Assembly: GCF_000007825.1 (NCBI RefSeq) | Contig: NC_004722.1 | Coordinates: 3,450,501 to 3,514,500, forward strand | Reading direction: 5' to 3' | Length of the DNA stretch: 64,000 nt | Source: Bacillus cereus ATCC 14579 | GTDB taxonomy: Bacteria; Bacillota; Bacilli; Bacillales; Bacillaceae_G | Shown: positions 16,853-26,063 of the stretch, one piece after another | Position numbering within the stretch: position 1 is the first letter of the stretch | Layout: the number at the start of each line of letters is the position of its first letter | Program-made: the position numbers and the translations under genes | The notes under the pieces: model-generated | Databases searched by the model: none | Told to the model about the DNA's origin: nothing | What the model saw: the letters and a program-made list of their open reading frames with translations, nothing else

Positions 16853-16995
16853 TTTGCGTGCATTATGAAAAAAAATGCACCGTGTCAGTCTTTAAAAGAT
16901 TATATATCATAACTTTAAGAGAGGCAGGAAAACTATGAAGATGAAAAGAAAAATCTACTGGTTAAATGCTAGCCAATAGATTTTTCTTTTTTATC
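16853..16995 (+). ncRNA. Short terminated transcript with a 14-codon ORF (leader or small RNA)
   Basis: From the promoter at 16818-16846 the predicted RNA of about 140 nt begins with a hairpin (GTGCATT at 16858-16864 with AATGCAC at 16874-16880). It carries a ribosome-site-like AGAGGCAGG and the ORF MKMKRKIYWLNASQ (16935-16979). It ends in a terminator whose 5' arm (AAGAAAAATCTACTGG) lies inside the ORF, with the 3' arm CCAATAGATTTTTCTT followed by a T run. Translation of the ORF would cover the terminator stem, as in leader-peptide attenuators. The next gene on this strand starts at 17288. A free-standing small RNA or microprotein is the alternative. Confidence 0.5.
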
Positions 16996-17059
16996 TAAGG
17001 ATTCTTTTAAAAGAACAACAATTTTACTACAGTAATCAAGAACAGGTTTCTAAATTAAG

Positions 17060-17150
17060 TTACTGGAGAATATATAACTCTGGCGCAATATCCCTACCAG
17101 CTTTCATTCCAATAATAACTCCATGATATAACGTCAAAGATGAAATCCCT
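17060..17150 (-). pseudogene. Very short C-terminal relic, unidentified
   Basis: A minus-strand frame reads LTLYHGVIIGMKAGRDIAPE then LYILQ and a stop. It has protein-like composition but neither start nor ribosome site. It could be chance. Confidence 0.2.
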
Positions 17151-17287
17151 CAACTTAGGTATTTGACTTTTTAAATTTATACAAATGTCTTAGCTCTATG
17201 TACTGTGATATATAGGTCCACATCAATATGTTATTGCATCATATACTGAACAGATAATTTAAATTACTTTTATAAAGGATGATGAGG

Positions 17288-17962
17288 ATGAACCTAGAAG
17301 ATATACAAAAATCCTATGGCGTAATTGTAAGTTTAGGAGGATTGTGTCAAGTCACCAACCAAATCAAAAGACACAATTTAAGAACATTTTCTGGACCTTT
17401 AGATTGGTTTTATTATCCATCACTTTCAGATGTAAACAAATTACTTCAAAATCGATTTAAAAAATTCATGAAGTTGGAAAATATGGTTATAGAAGGTTCA
17501 GAAAGTTACGGTCTTATTGAATCAGAATTTGATAATCAAATTAAATGGGCAGAACGAATTACCTACTGTATAAAGGACACTTATTATAATTGTTTTTCAA
17601 TGCATGATTTTCCTATTAATTCCGAAAAGGATTTGAAATCAACCTATCCTTCTTTTAAAGCTAAATTAGACACTAGAATTAATCGATTCCTTGAAAAAAT
17701 AAATAGTAGTGAATCCATTTTATTCATTAGAATTTGGGGAAATCGAGATGAAGCGGTTGAATTACAAAACGTATTATCTAAAATTACAAATAAGGATTTT
17801 AATATTCTTATTGTTAATTTCAAGGAGGGTATATCTAATATTGTTGAACAAAATTGGGGAATATCGAGGGTTTGTTCAATTGAACTCCCACGTTATCAGG
17901 ATAGATGGGAAGGTGATGATTCCGATTGGGATGTTATTTTAAACAAAATAACATTAACTTAA
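17288..17962 (+). CDS. DUF1796 family protein (putative cysteine peptidase fold)
   Basis: 224 residues. The opening VSLGGLCQVTNQIKRHNLRT and GPLDWFYYPSLSDVNKLL match the DUF1796 signature as I recall it (SLGxxCxxxxxL, then PFDW), where the conserved Cys is the proposed nucleophile. Later HDFP and RIWGNRDEAVELQNVL fit the same family. Such proteins often sit in glycan or non-ribosomal clusters; here the sugar-nucleotide genes start 670 bp downstream. The ATG at 17288 is preferred to 17279 because AAAGGA then has an 8-base spacing. Function is unproven. Confidence 0.75.
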   Translation: MNLEDIQKSYGVIVSLGGLCQVTNQIKRHNLRTFSGPLDWFYYPSLSDVNKLLQNRFKKFMKLENMVIEGSESYGLIESEFDNQIKWAERITYCIKDTYYNCFSMHDFPINSEKDLKSTYPSFKAKLDTRINRFLEKINSSESILFIRIWGNRDEAVELQNVLSKITNKDFNILIVNFKEGISNIVEQNWGISRVCSIELPRYQDRWEGDDSDWDVILNKITLT

Positions 17963-18131
17963 TAATTTTCTTCTTACTTTTAACATGATTTGGCCCGTAA
18001 AATCAAATAGGTGTAGAAAAATAAAATTCCTGTCTAATTGATACACACTTAATTAACAAAACGTTCATATAATAATTCGTAAGTCCTTCTTTATTGAATA
18101 AATAGTTCTTTACAAAATTAGTTCCATCACT

Positions 18132-18159
18132 AGAGCACCTTTATGCGGTGCTCTTTTTT
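18132..18159 (+). terminator. Rho-independent terminator
   Basis: AGAGCACC pairs with GGTGCTCT followed by TTTTT. It is the first terminator after the DUF1796 gene, 170 bp downstream. Confidence 0.85.
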
Positions 18160-18364
18160 GAATTTATAAAATGTAAAAATAGTTGTTCCATTTTCCTTTA
18201 AATGGCTAATTCCCTTTGTTATTCTTCTATTGATTTCTGTATAATCATTTATGCGATCAGCATATTCTGCTTATGTAGTGCATTCACGACTACTTACTTC
18301 CATACTTTATCTTATATTTTGTCTTCTTGGATATTTCATTATAAGCTTCTTCAATTCCCTTGAT
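18140..18364 (-). pseudogene. Degenerate unidentified gene
   Basis: Two protein-like stretches in different minus-strand frames lie end to end: IKGIEEAYNEISKKTKYKIK then YGSK and a stop (18290-18364), and EYADRINDYTEINRRITKGI then SHLKENGTTIFTFYKF (about 18160-18267). No start codon or ribosome site is seen. Together they look like the eroded end of a charged, helical protein of unknown family. The rest of 17963-18630 holds only the terminator and the upstream DNA of the nucleotidyltransferase gene. Confidence 0.4.
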
Positions 18365-18630
18365 TTCCTTCCCCTTCTTTTATCTTAAGAACAAGCAATT
18401 TCTTTCATTAATATTAAATAAACTAAAGCATAGATTTTAAAAGAACCTAATTTACATATAATTAATGATAAACTACAGTGTGTATTCTCCACGTTTAATC
18501 AGCATCTGAATTATAAATCTAACATATTTTTTTTAGTTGATTGTCATTATGGTACAACCGTGTATACATTTACCAAACAAACTACATAGTTTAAATTAGT
18601 AAAATATATAGAGAGGAAGGAAATAAATCT

Positions 18631-19380
18631 ATGAAAGTCATAATTTTGTGTGGCGGAAAAGGGCTTCGGATGCAAGGAATTTTAGAGGACATTCCCAAAC
18701 CATTAGTTCGAGTTCAAGGAAAGCCTCTCCTCTTGCATATAATGAATTGGTATAGAAAATATGGACATTCTGATTTCATTTTACCCTTAGGATATAAAGG
18801 TGAGAAAATTAAGGAATATTTTATGGACTTTAGCTGGAAAGAGAATGACTTTAGTTTGAATTTTAAAACCAGTCAATATACGCTACTTCAGAAATTAGAA
18901 AATTGGAATATACACTTTATAGATACAGGAATTGATACAATGACCGGGGCAAGACTAAAAAAACTTGAATCCTTTGTACAGGGTGAAACCTTTTTATTAA
19001 CTTATGGTGACGGATTAGCCAATATAGATATTGATCAACTAATAGCATTCCATAAAGAAAAAGGAAAAATTGCTACATTAACTGGAATTAAAAAAAATAG
19101 TCAATACGGCCTATTGGCGGTCGAAGATGGAATTGCTATTGATTTTAAAGAAAAACCATTACTTGATGAAGTAATTAATGGCGGTTTTTTTGTATTTAAC
19201 AAAGAAATATTCAATTATTTAAGTAATAATGATGATTGTGTTCTAGAAGAAGATCCTCTTCGAAATTTAATAAAAGACAATGAGCTCGCCGTCTATGAAC
19301 ACAATGACTTTTGGGCTAGTGTCGATACACCTAAAGATTTAAAAACTGTAAATGAAAGTTGGAATCCAAATAAATTTTAG
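18631..19380 (+). CDS. rfbF: Sugar-1-phosphate nucleotidyltransferase (glucose-1-phosphate cytidylyltransferase-like)
   Basis: Couples a sugar-1-phosphate to a nucleotide; with the dehydratase downstream the likely product is CDP-glucose. The 249 residues open with the nucleotide-binding loop LCGGKGLRMQGILEDIPKPL, which has the RfbF-like spacing, followed by LTYGDGLANIDIDQLIAFHK (metal-binding GDG) and NGGFFVFNKEIF. RfbF proteins are about 257 residues. The ribosome site GAGAGGAAGG precedes the ATG. It leads a four-gene block in one direction (glycosyltransferase, epimerase, dehydratase). The exact nucleotide and sugar are inferred from context. Confidence 0.85.
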   Translation: MKVIILCGGKGLRMQGILEDIPKPLVRVQGKPLLLHIMNWYRKYGHSDFILPLGYKGEKIKEYFMDFSWKENDFSLNFKTSQYTLLQKLENWNIHFIDTGIDTMTGARLKKLESFVQGETFLLTYGDGLANIDIDQLIAFHKEKGKIATLTGIKKNSQYGLLAVEDGIAIDFKEKPLLDEVINGGFFVFNKEIFNYLSNNDDCVLEEDPLRNLIKDNELAVYEHNDFWASVDTPKDLKTVNESWNPNKF

Positions 19381-19400
19381 TGGAGAGGACTGAATAAGCA

Positions 19401-21470
19401 TTGAACTCTAATGATAAAAAAATAAGTTTACCTCGATTGTACATCCCCTCTAATGAGAAAATAGTTAACCCACTTTCAACAGGAATTAAAGCTTCAAATC
19501 TCTCCAAAAAAAATACTCAAAAAAGAATTAATCCCCAATTCTATAATCAACAACATAATCTAAATAATCATTTCTGCGTCATTGTAGGTAGTGAGTATGT
19601 CTTGAAAATTATTGCTTTACAGCAATCATTAATGCAGTACTCAGAAAAATTCACATTGTGGATTTGTTGTATAGATCCTTTTGCATATTCACTATTAAAA
19701 GAAATGAGTTTAATTAATGTAAACCTTTTACAAGTTGAAGAATTAGAAGATCGTGAACTAAAAGCAATTAAGAGAAAAAGAAAAGTAAATGAATATTGTT
19801 GGACTTTAAAATCTGTCTTGATAGAATATTTATTGGTCAATTATGATTTACCATCTATTCTATATTGTGATGGTGATTTATGCTTTTTCTCTGACCCTAA
19901 TATTATTTTTGAGGAATGGGGTGACCATTCTATCTTCCTAACCCCCCAAAGAGATCGTGATTGGGTAGAAAAAATGTACGGAAAATATCAGGCTGGTCTA
20001 ATTGGATTTAAGAATGATCTCTATGGACTAAAAAGTGTAAGATGGTGGAAAAATAAATGTATAGATTGGTGCAGTGCCGAGGCTGAAGAGGGGAAATTTG
20101 GAGACCAAAAGTATTTAGATTATATCCCTATATATTTTCCAAAAGTAAAAATTTCAAATAACTTAGGTATAAATGCTGCGCCTTGGAACTGTATATATAA
20201 TAACGATTATAAAATTGACAAGACTAAAAATGATATATTTATTGAAAACGACAAACTAGTTGTTTACCATTTTGCATGTATTACTATCTTTACTGAAAAT
20301 GATTTTGATCTTTGGTCTTTGGGAGAAATTTCAATACCCAATAATATATTAAACCATATTTACACTCCGTATTTAGAGAGAATTCAATTTGTTTTAAAGC
20401 AATTAAAGGATAAATTCAATAAAGATACTAAACAATTTTTAAGTAAAAAAGATATAAATAAAGCTCAAACTTTATATAAAGATTCACAATTAAGAAGAAA
20501 AATGAATCAATCCAATCATTTTATGAACTTTTCCATGATTATAAGTAAAGAACGATTAATTCAAGGATTGACCTCTTATTATTCCTTAGAAAATTTCAAC
20601 GCTAAATTTACTGTATGGATCTGTTGTATGGATGATCTAACTTATCAAATATTAGAGAAATTAAAATTAAAGCACGCCATACTAATTCCGGTAAAAGAAA
20701 TTGAAAATCATGAACTCCTCAGTATAAAAAATGATAGAAGTTTACAAGAGTATTGTTGGACATTAAAAGCGCCCCTATGTCTACATGTCCTTAGTCTTTA
20801 TCCGGAAGTTGATCACATTATATATTGTGATGCTGATATGTATTTCTTTACAGCACCTAATATCATTCTTGATGAGTGGTGGAAATACTCTGTATTCCTT
20901 TGCCCTCAAAGAAGCTCTACTGAAATTGAAAGCATACACGGTATATACCAAGCTGGTTTAGTAGGCTTCAAAAACGATCAAAATAGTAAAGAAATTTTAA
21001 CATGGTGGAAAGATAAATGCCTAGAATATTGTAATAATCATTATGATGTTGAAATGGATAGATGGGGTGATCAAAAATATTTAAATCACATTCCTAACAT
21101 CTTTTCTAATATAAAAATCATGACTCATAGAGGTATTGATGCAGCACCTTGGAATGTCATTTTAAATAGCAGTTCTATATCCAAAACAGATAATAAAGTT
21201 TTTATTGATCAAGATGAATTAATAGCTTTTCATTTTGGAAGTATGCAAATTATTAATCCAAATGAGTTCGATTTATGGAAACACGAAACTTTAGAATTAC
21301 CTCCAGCAGTTTTAGATTATATATACATTCCTTATATTGAACAATTGAATAAGACATGTCATACCCTTCATAATACTTTTCAAAAACCTTCCTCCTCTTT
21401 ATTTGCTGATCAAATTGATACAACAACAATAAAAAATTATTTTAAATACCCCTCCCCTCATCACAATTAA
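19401..21470 (+). CDS. Tandem-duplicated glycosyltransferase-like protein
   Basis: 689 residues built from two copies of one domain of about 290 residues (about 56-340 and 370-655). Both contain a first strand with LWICC or VWICC, then EYCWTLKS/EYCWTLKA, then a DxD motif: CDGDLCFFSDPNII in copy 1 and CDADMYFFTAPNII in copy 2. QAGLIGFKND/QAGLVGFKND, WGDQKYLDYIP-type (FGDQKYL, WGDQKYL) and AAPWN follow. These resemble GT-A nucleotide-sugar transferases of the GT8-like kind. Each half could transfer one sugar, giving a bifunctional enzyme. The start is TTG 19401, 20 bp after the nucleotidyltransferase stop. The first 55 residues are polar and not part of the duplication. Confidence 0.75.
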   Translation: MNSNDKKISLPRLYIPSNEKIVNPLSTGIKASNLSKKNTQKRINPQFYNQQHNLNNHFCVIVGSEYVLKIIALQQSLMQYSEKFTLWICCIDPFAYSLLKEMSLINVNLLQVEELEDRELKAIKRKRKVNEYCWTLKSVLIEYLLVNYDLPSILYCDGDLCFFSDPNIIFEEWGDHSIFLTPQRDRDWVEKMYGKYQAGLIGFKNDLYGLKSVRWWKNKCIDWCSAEAEEGKFGDQKYLDYIPIYFPKVKISNNLGINAAPWNCIYNNDYKIDKTKNDIFIENDKLVVYHFACITIFTENDFDLWSLGEISIPNNILNHIYTPYLERIQFVLKQLKDKFNKDTKQFLSKKDINKAQTLYKDSQLRRKMNQSNHFMNFSMIISKERLIQGLTSYYSLENFNAKFTVWICCMDDLTYQILEKLKLKHAILIPVKEIENHELLSIKNDRSLQEYCWTLKAPLCLHVLSLYPEVDHIIYCDADMYFFTAPNIILDEWWKYSVFLCPQRSSTEIESIHGIYQAGLVGFKNDQNSKEILTWWKDKCLEYCNNHYDVEMDRWGDQKYLNHIPNIFSNIKIMTHRGIDAAPWNVILNSSSISKTDNKVFIDQDELIAFHFGSMQIINPNEFDLWKHETLELPPAVLDYIYIPYIEQLNKTCHTLHNTFQKPSSSLFADQIDTTTIKNYFKYPSPHHN

Positions 21471-21552
21471 GACTGATACTTTCCTTATTTAAAAATAAAT
21501 CTATTTATTTCAGCAACTAAAAATACATCTTAATAAAGGATAGATTATCACT

Positions 21553-22512
21553 ATGATTGCTTCATTTAAAAATAAAACTTTCCTTATTACTGGTGGATAC
21601 GGTTTTATTGGTTCTCACTTGGCACGAAGACTTTTAAATTTACAAGCAAAAATTGTTCTTTTCATAAGAACACCATCAAACTCTTGGAGACTAAAGGATA
21701 TTCTAAAATATATTGAAACCTATGAAATAGATATACGAGATAAAAAACAAGTACAAGATGCAATAAAGAAAATTAATCCCGATTATATCTTTCACCTGGC
21801 AGCCTATGGTGTAAATTCTGCCCATACAGATTACATCCATGCTATAGAAACAAATGTTATAGGGACTTGTAACATTATTCAAGCAGCAAAATTGGTGAAT
21901 TGTAAAAAAATCATCAATTTTGGGAGTAGTTCTGAATACGGTAACAAGATGGAACCTATTCATGAAAATATGTTACTAACTCCTGTGGATATCTATGGAA
22001 GTACCAAAGCTGCTGCTACTATACTCGCCCATCAAATTGCTAGCGAAAACAATATTAATCTTATAACATTAAGACCTTTTGGCATATTCGGAGAAGGCGA
22101 AGAACCGCATAAAATTTTTAGCTATATAATCTTGCGAGTATTACAAAACAAAGATGTAAATTTAACTTTATGTAATCAATTAAGAGATTATTGTTATATA
22201 GAAAATGTAATAGATGCCTGTATCCTAGCAGTAGAAAATACTACTGTACAAAATGAAATTTTTAATATTGGGAGCGGCACTATTCACCCCTTGAAACATT
22301 ATGTAGAATTATTATTCAAACATTTGAAAACCAATTCCAGACCAAATTACGGTGCAATTTCCTCTAGAACAAATGAAAGATGGGTTCCTGAAGCGGATGT
22401 GCAAAAAATAAAAAACTCTCTTTCCTGGGAACCTAGAATTAATATTGAAGAAGGAATTATAAAAACTGTTAATTGGTATAAAAATAATAAACATTTATAC
22501 CTAACCCCCTAA
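21553..22512 (+). CDS. NAD-dependent epimerase/dehydratase (extended SDR)
   Basis: 319 residues acting on a nucleotide sugar. The dinucleotide motif is TGGYGFIGSHLARRLL near the N-terminus, followed by DIRD at the second strand and the catalytic set of GSSSEYG (Ser) and YGSTKAAATILAH (YxxxK). RPFGIFGEGEEPHK is typical of sugar epimerases and reductases. In CDP-sugar pathways such an enzyme reduces or epimerises the 4-keto-6-deoxy intermediate, so it may act after the dehydratase encoded next. It lies 82 bp after the glycosyltransferase and 28 bp before the dehydratase. Specificity cannot be read from sequence. Confidence 0.85.
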   Translation: MIASFKNKTFLITGGYGFIGSHLARRLLNLQAKIVLFIRTPSNSWRLKDILKYIETYEIDIRDKKQVQDAIKKINPDYIFHLAAYGVNSAHTDYIHAIETNVIGTCNIIQAAKLVNCKKIINFGSSSEYGNKMEPIHENMLLTPVDIYGSTKAAATILAHQIASENNINLITLRPFGIFGEGEEPHKIFSYIILRVLQNKDVNLTLCNQLRDYCYIENVIDACILAVENTTVQNEIFNIGSGTIHPLKHYVELLFKHLKTNSRPNYGAISSRTNERWVPEADVQKIKNSLSWEPRINIEEGIIKTVNWYKNNKHLYLTP

Positions 22513-22540
22513 AAATAGGGTACTAAAGGAGGTGGACTAA

Positions 22541-23629
22541 TTGTTAAACCAAAACTTTAATAATGCTTTTTACGGAAAAACAATTTTAATTACTGGACAT
22601 ACTGGTTTTAAAGGTTCTTGGTTATCCCTATGGTTGAATGAATTAGGTGCTACTGTAATCGGATATTCATTAGATCCTAAAAATAAGAATGATAACTTTA
22701 ACATTACTAACCTTCAAAATAATATAATTGATATTCGTGGAGACATTAGAGATTTTAATAAATTAAATAAGGTTTTTACAGATTATAAACCTGAAATTGT
22801 ATTCCATTTAGCTGCCCAACCTCTAGTTAAGTATTCATATGAATATCCTAGAGAAACATACGAGGTAAACGTTGTAGGAACTATGAATGTACTAGAGGCA
22901 ATTCGATTACATGAATCAGCTAAAATAGGAATTATGGTGACAAGTGACAAGTGCTATGAAAATAAAGAATGGCCTTGGGGTTATCGTGAAATTGACCCTA
23001 TGGGCGGCCATGACATATATAGCTCAAGCAAAGGATGCTGCGAACTTTTAATTTCTTCCTATCGAAATTCTTACTTTTCAGTAGAAAACTTTTCTCAACA
23101 CAAGAAAATAATTGCAAGCGTTCGAGCTGGTAATGTAATTGGTGGTGGTGATTGGTCAATAGATAGAATTATTCCTGATTGTATACGAGCATTAGAATCA
23201 AACAAAAACATTATTATTAGAAACCCTACTGCTATTAGACCCTGGCAACATGTACTAGAACCCTTAAGCGGGTATTTACTCCTTACAGAAAAAATTATAA
23301 ATAATGGTATCCTTTATTCAGGAGCATGGAACTTCGGGCCATCCCTAAGCAATATTGTTTCAGTAGAAAAATTAGTGACCAGTTTACTAGATATTTGGGG
23401 CTGCGGGGATTGGACAGCAGAAAATATAGATCCAATAAATTTTCATGAAGCAAATTTACTAAACCTTGACATTAGCAAAGCAAAATTCAATCTTAATTGG
23501 CAGCCAAAATGGTCCCTACAACAGACTTTAGAAAATACAATAGAATGGTATAAACATTATAATTCTTACACCAGTTCTGAGATGAGAAATCTATGTATTA
23601 GCCAAATCAAACAATATTGCATGCTTTGA
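22541..23629 (+). CDS. rfbG: CDP-glucose 4,6-dehydratase
   Basis: Converts CDP-glucose to CDP-4-keto-6-deoxyglucose. The 362 residues carry the dinucleotide motif ITGHTGFKGSWLSLWLNELGA, which is the RfbG form, then FHLAAQPLVKYSYEYPRETY, VTSDKCYEN, the active-site YSSSKGCCELL, and RAGNVIGGGDWSIDRIIPD. The last two motifs separate it from dTDP-glucose dehydratases. The TTG start has a consensus AAAGGAGGTG. It is the last gene of the block; no classical terminator follows at once. Together with the cytidylyltransferase it points to a deoxysugar on a surface glycan. Confidence 0.92.
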   Translation: MLNQNFNNAFYGKTILITGHTGFKGSWLSLWLNELGATVIGYSLDPKNKNDNFNITNLQNNIIDIRGDIRDFNKLNKVFTDYKPEIVFHLAAQPLVKYSYEYPRETYEVNVVGTMNVLEAIRLHESAKIGIMVTSDKCYENKEWPWGYREIDPMGGHDIYSSSKGCCELLISSYRNSYFSVENFSQHKKIIASVRAGNVIGGGDWSIDRIIPDCIRALESNKNIIIRNPTAIRPWQHVLEPLSGYLLLTEKIINNGILYSGAWNFGPSLSNIVSVEKLVTSLLDIWGCGDWTAENIDPINFHEANLLNLDISKAKFNLNWQPKWSLQQTLENTIEWYKHYNSYTSSEMRNLCISQIKQYCML

Positions 23630-24364
23630 ACTACTCCCACTTCCCCATACTTGCTGTGAGTTCCTTATGGAGGGAGTCTTCTTGGTTAAAATAATAAAAG
23701 ATACATTAATTTTTATAGTCTAAATTATAAACCTACTATACCTAAAATTATGTGATTGTCCATTAACAAAGATTTTATTTCTTCGGTTATTTCAAATCAA
23801 CTATTGACATTATACTTAAGCATAAAGGAATCACATATTTTTCTAGTGATTCCCTTGTTCTGAGAAAATAATGTCTTGCTTTAACGACAATACAGTATAT
23901 GCGATTATTAATTTATTTGTTCTAGTTATGAAAAAATCTATTCCTGTCAAAAGAGCTTTCTTCAAAGAAAAACTTCCTATTTTCTTCTACTTATCCTACC
24001 CGAAAAGTAACTAAGATGAAAATTTTGATAATTATATCTACTATTATAGAATTATCCCCTTCTTGTAGCTATTCCACTAAAGTTCATGCTTATATATTGA
24101 TTCTCTGATTTATTATCACCAATGTTGATGAATTCATGCATTGCTTATTCTATACACAAATTGATTTTTGAATTATCTTTTCAGAATAAGTAAAGAAGGC
24201 TTTCTCTTTTATGCACTTCCTCCCTACCAGTCTTTAATTTGCCTTTAATCAACAATAAGAACAAATCTTCAATATAGTACATCTTCTATAAAACAAAACC
24301 ATAAGTAAGATAATTTCACTATTACAAATAATGAGATGTTCTGTTTCACCTTTTTACATTATCT
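23630..24364. other. Gene-free AT-rich stretch
   Basis: I see no supported gene here. A 46-codon open stretch at about 23878-24014 (plus strand) lacks a ribosome site. The terminator at 24365-24402 marks the end of whatever transcript crosses it. Confidence 0.4.
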
Positions 24365-24402
24365 AAAAAAGAACTTGTAGGAATTCTTACAAGTTCTTTT
24401 TT
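24365..24402. terminator. Rho-independent terminator
   Basis: AAAAAAGAACTTGTA pairs with TACAAGTTCTTTTTT. It could work in both directions. The nearest genes are 735 bp upstream and 370 bp downstream. Confidence 0.75.
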
Positions 24403-24445
24403 GTTTTCTTTATTGTCTTCTTATTTACATACGCAAGATTTATAT

Positions 24446-24482
24446 ATTTTATCGGATACATACTATATGTATCCGATAAAAT
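24446..24482. repeat. Perfect 17-bp inverted repeat, 3-base spacer
   Basis: ATTTTATCGGATACATA (24446-24462) and its exact complement TATGTATCCGATAAAAT (24466-24482) are separated by CTA. No T tract follows, so it looks more like an operator than a terminator. It lies about 290 bp upstream of the rap gene at 24775. Confidence 0.6.
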
Positions 24483-24774
24483 AATTTAAAAATTAATATG
24501 TAATTGATCCGTTTTAAGAAAAGGAAATTTCATAAATCTTCAATCACAGTTTCTAAGTTCACCTGATAGAACGTATAAAGACTCATATCATCTTTTGATA
24601 ATCTTTTGATAATTTTTTGGATGTTTTATTCTAAGTATATTCGACACAAATTGATTGTTTTTTATGAATTTTCTTGAAAAATATTGTAATATCACTCCAT
24701 TTTTTCTTCTATTTTGTTATGATGTTTATAATTAAATTGGATTAGGATTTTTTTAGAAAATGGGGGCGTATATT

Positions 24775-25890
24775 ATGAGTGTTTCAGTAAAGGGAAATGA
24801 GCAATTAACCTCTCTATTGAACGACTGGTATCGAGCTATGCTATCTCAACAAGTTATAAAAGCTACTAATCTAAAAAAGAAAATTGATGAAAAAATTAAT
24901 AAGTTAAGCATTGAGCCGGATCAAGAACATCAGGATCAAAATTTGTTACTATACTATTCACTACTCGAATTTCGTTACAAGGTCTTAACAGATAGCCTTG
25001 GTATTCAACAAAATAGTTTTGATACTATTAGCGATTATGATATGCCTACAGATCAATTTCTACAATTCTATTATCATTTTTTCAAATCCATTCATTCCAC
25101 TTTTATATCTAATTATACTGAGGCAGAGGAACATTATAAACTAGCAGAAAAAATATTGGTAGCTATACCAGATGAAATTGAACATGCTGAATTTTACTAT
25201 AGAATTGCTACTTTCTATCACCATACCTATAACAATCTCGCTTCTATCGAGTACGCAAATAAATCGAGAGCAATCTTTTCAAAGTACGAAGGTTATGAAG
25301 TAAAAACAGCCTTTTGTAATAGTTTGCTAGGTGGTTGCTGCATCTATTTAAAACAGTACGAACAAGCAGAAGAATATCTACATTGCGCAATTGATTTACT
25401 ACAAAAAAATAGGGAAGAAGATTCCTTGTTATACGTAAAAAATACTATGGGGTGGCTGTATTCTGATCAAAGTATGTCTACTTTAGCTATTCGTCACCTT
25501 TCAGAAGTAACAGAGAAAATCCCTACACACTTCAAGGCCATCTTCCTACAAGCTAAGGAACATTATAAGTTAGGAGAACAATCAACGGCCAGCCAACTCA
25601 TTGATAAGGGACTACAGATTTGTAGAGAAATTCATAACGAAGAATACACACACCACTTCTCTATTTTAAAAAAATTAAACGAAAATATTCCATTGGAAGA
25701 ATTAGAAAAAATCATTCAAGAAGGAATCTTATACTTTGAGGAAGAAGAATTATGGGAATATGTTGTCGAATACGCCGAATTATTTGCCACAAAATGTAGA
25801 CAATTAGAGAACCACCAAAAAGTAAGTGACTATTTCCATATTTGTTATCAAGCAAGACAAAAATCAATCGCAAAAGGAGTGTTAAAATAA
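24775..25890 (+). CDS. Rap-family tetratricopeptide regulator with cognate Phr
   Basis: 371 residues. The N-terminal helical bundle (NEQLTSLLNDWYRAMLSQQV and LLEFRYKVLTDSL) and the TPR units (YTEAEEHYKLAEKIL, YEQAEEYLHCAIDLLQ, LAIRHLSEVTEKIPTHFKAIFLQAKEHYKLGE) define a Rap protein. It would inhibit a response regulator such as Spo0F until Phr peptide binds in the TPR groove. The start ATG at 24775 follows GGGGG; an ATG at 24760 is in frame. The phr gene overlaps its stop. It is a clear paralogue of the Rap at 6651-7745. Confidence 0.9.
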   Translation: MSVSVKGNEQLTSLLNDWYRAMLSQQVIKATNLKKKIDEKINKLSIEPDQEHQDQNLLLYYSLLEFRYKVLTDSLGIQQNSFDTISDYDMPTDQFLQFYYHFFKSIHSTFISNYTEAEEHYKLAEKILVAIPDEIEHAEFYYRIATFYHHTYNNLASIEYANKSRAIFSKYEGYEVKTAFCNSLLGGCCIYLKQYEQAEEYLHCAIDLLQKNREEDSLLYVKNTMGWLYSDQSMSTLAIRHLSEVTEKIPTHFKAIFLQAKEHYKLGEQSTASQLIDKGLQICREIHNEEYTHHFSILKKLNENIPLEELEKIIQEGILYFEEEELWEYVVEYAELFATKCRQLENHQKVSDYFHICYQARQKSIAKGVLK

Positions 25891-26051
25891 TGAAAAAAAT
25901 TAGCTTATTATTATCAGGCATTGCTTTTATTGGGGTATTAACGGTGGGAATTTTTCAGTTTTCTAAAACAGATCAGCTTGCTACTCATGGGCATTATCCT
26001 GCTCCTTCATATAGTGTTGGCGATTATGGTGGTGCACCACCACAAATTTAA
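25890..26051 (+). CDS. Phr signalling pre-peptide
   Basis: 53 residues, with the ATG (25890) overlapping the Rap stop codon as TAATG, and an AAAGGAGTG ribosome site inside rap. MKKISLLLSGIAFIGVLTVG is a secretion signal. The polar tail (TDQLATHGHYPAPSYSVGDY then GGAPPQI) should hold the mature peptide, which re-enters the cell by an oligopeptide permease and blocks the Rap partner. The mature boundaries cannot be read with confidence. A terminator follows. Confidence 0.85.
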   Translation: MKKISLLLSGIAFIGVLTVGIFQFSKTDQLATHGHYPAPSYSVGDYGGAPPQI

Positions 26052-26063
26052 TGTAAATGTATT

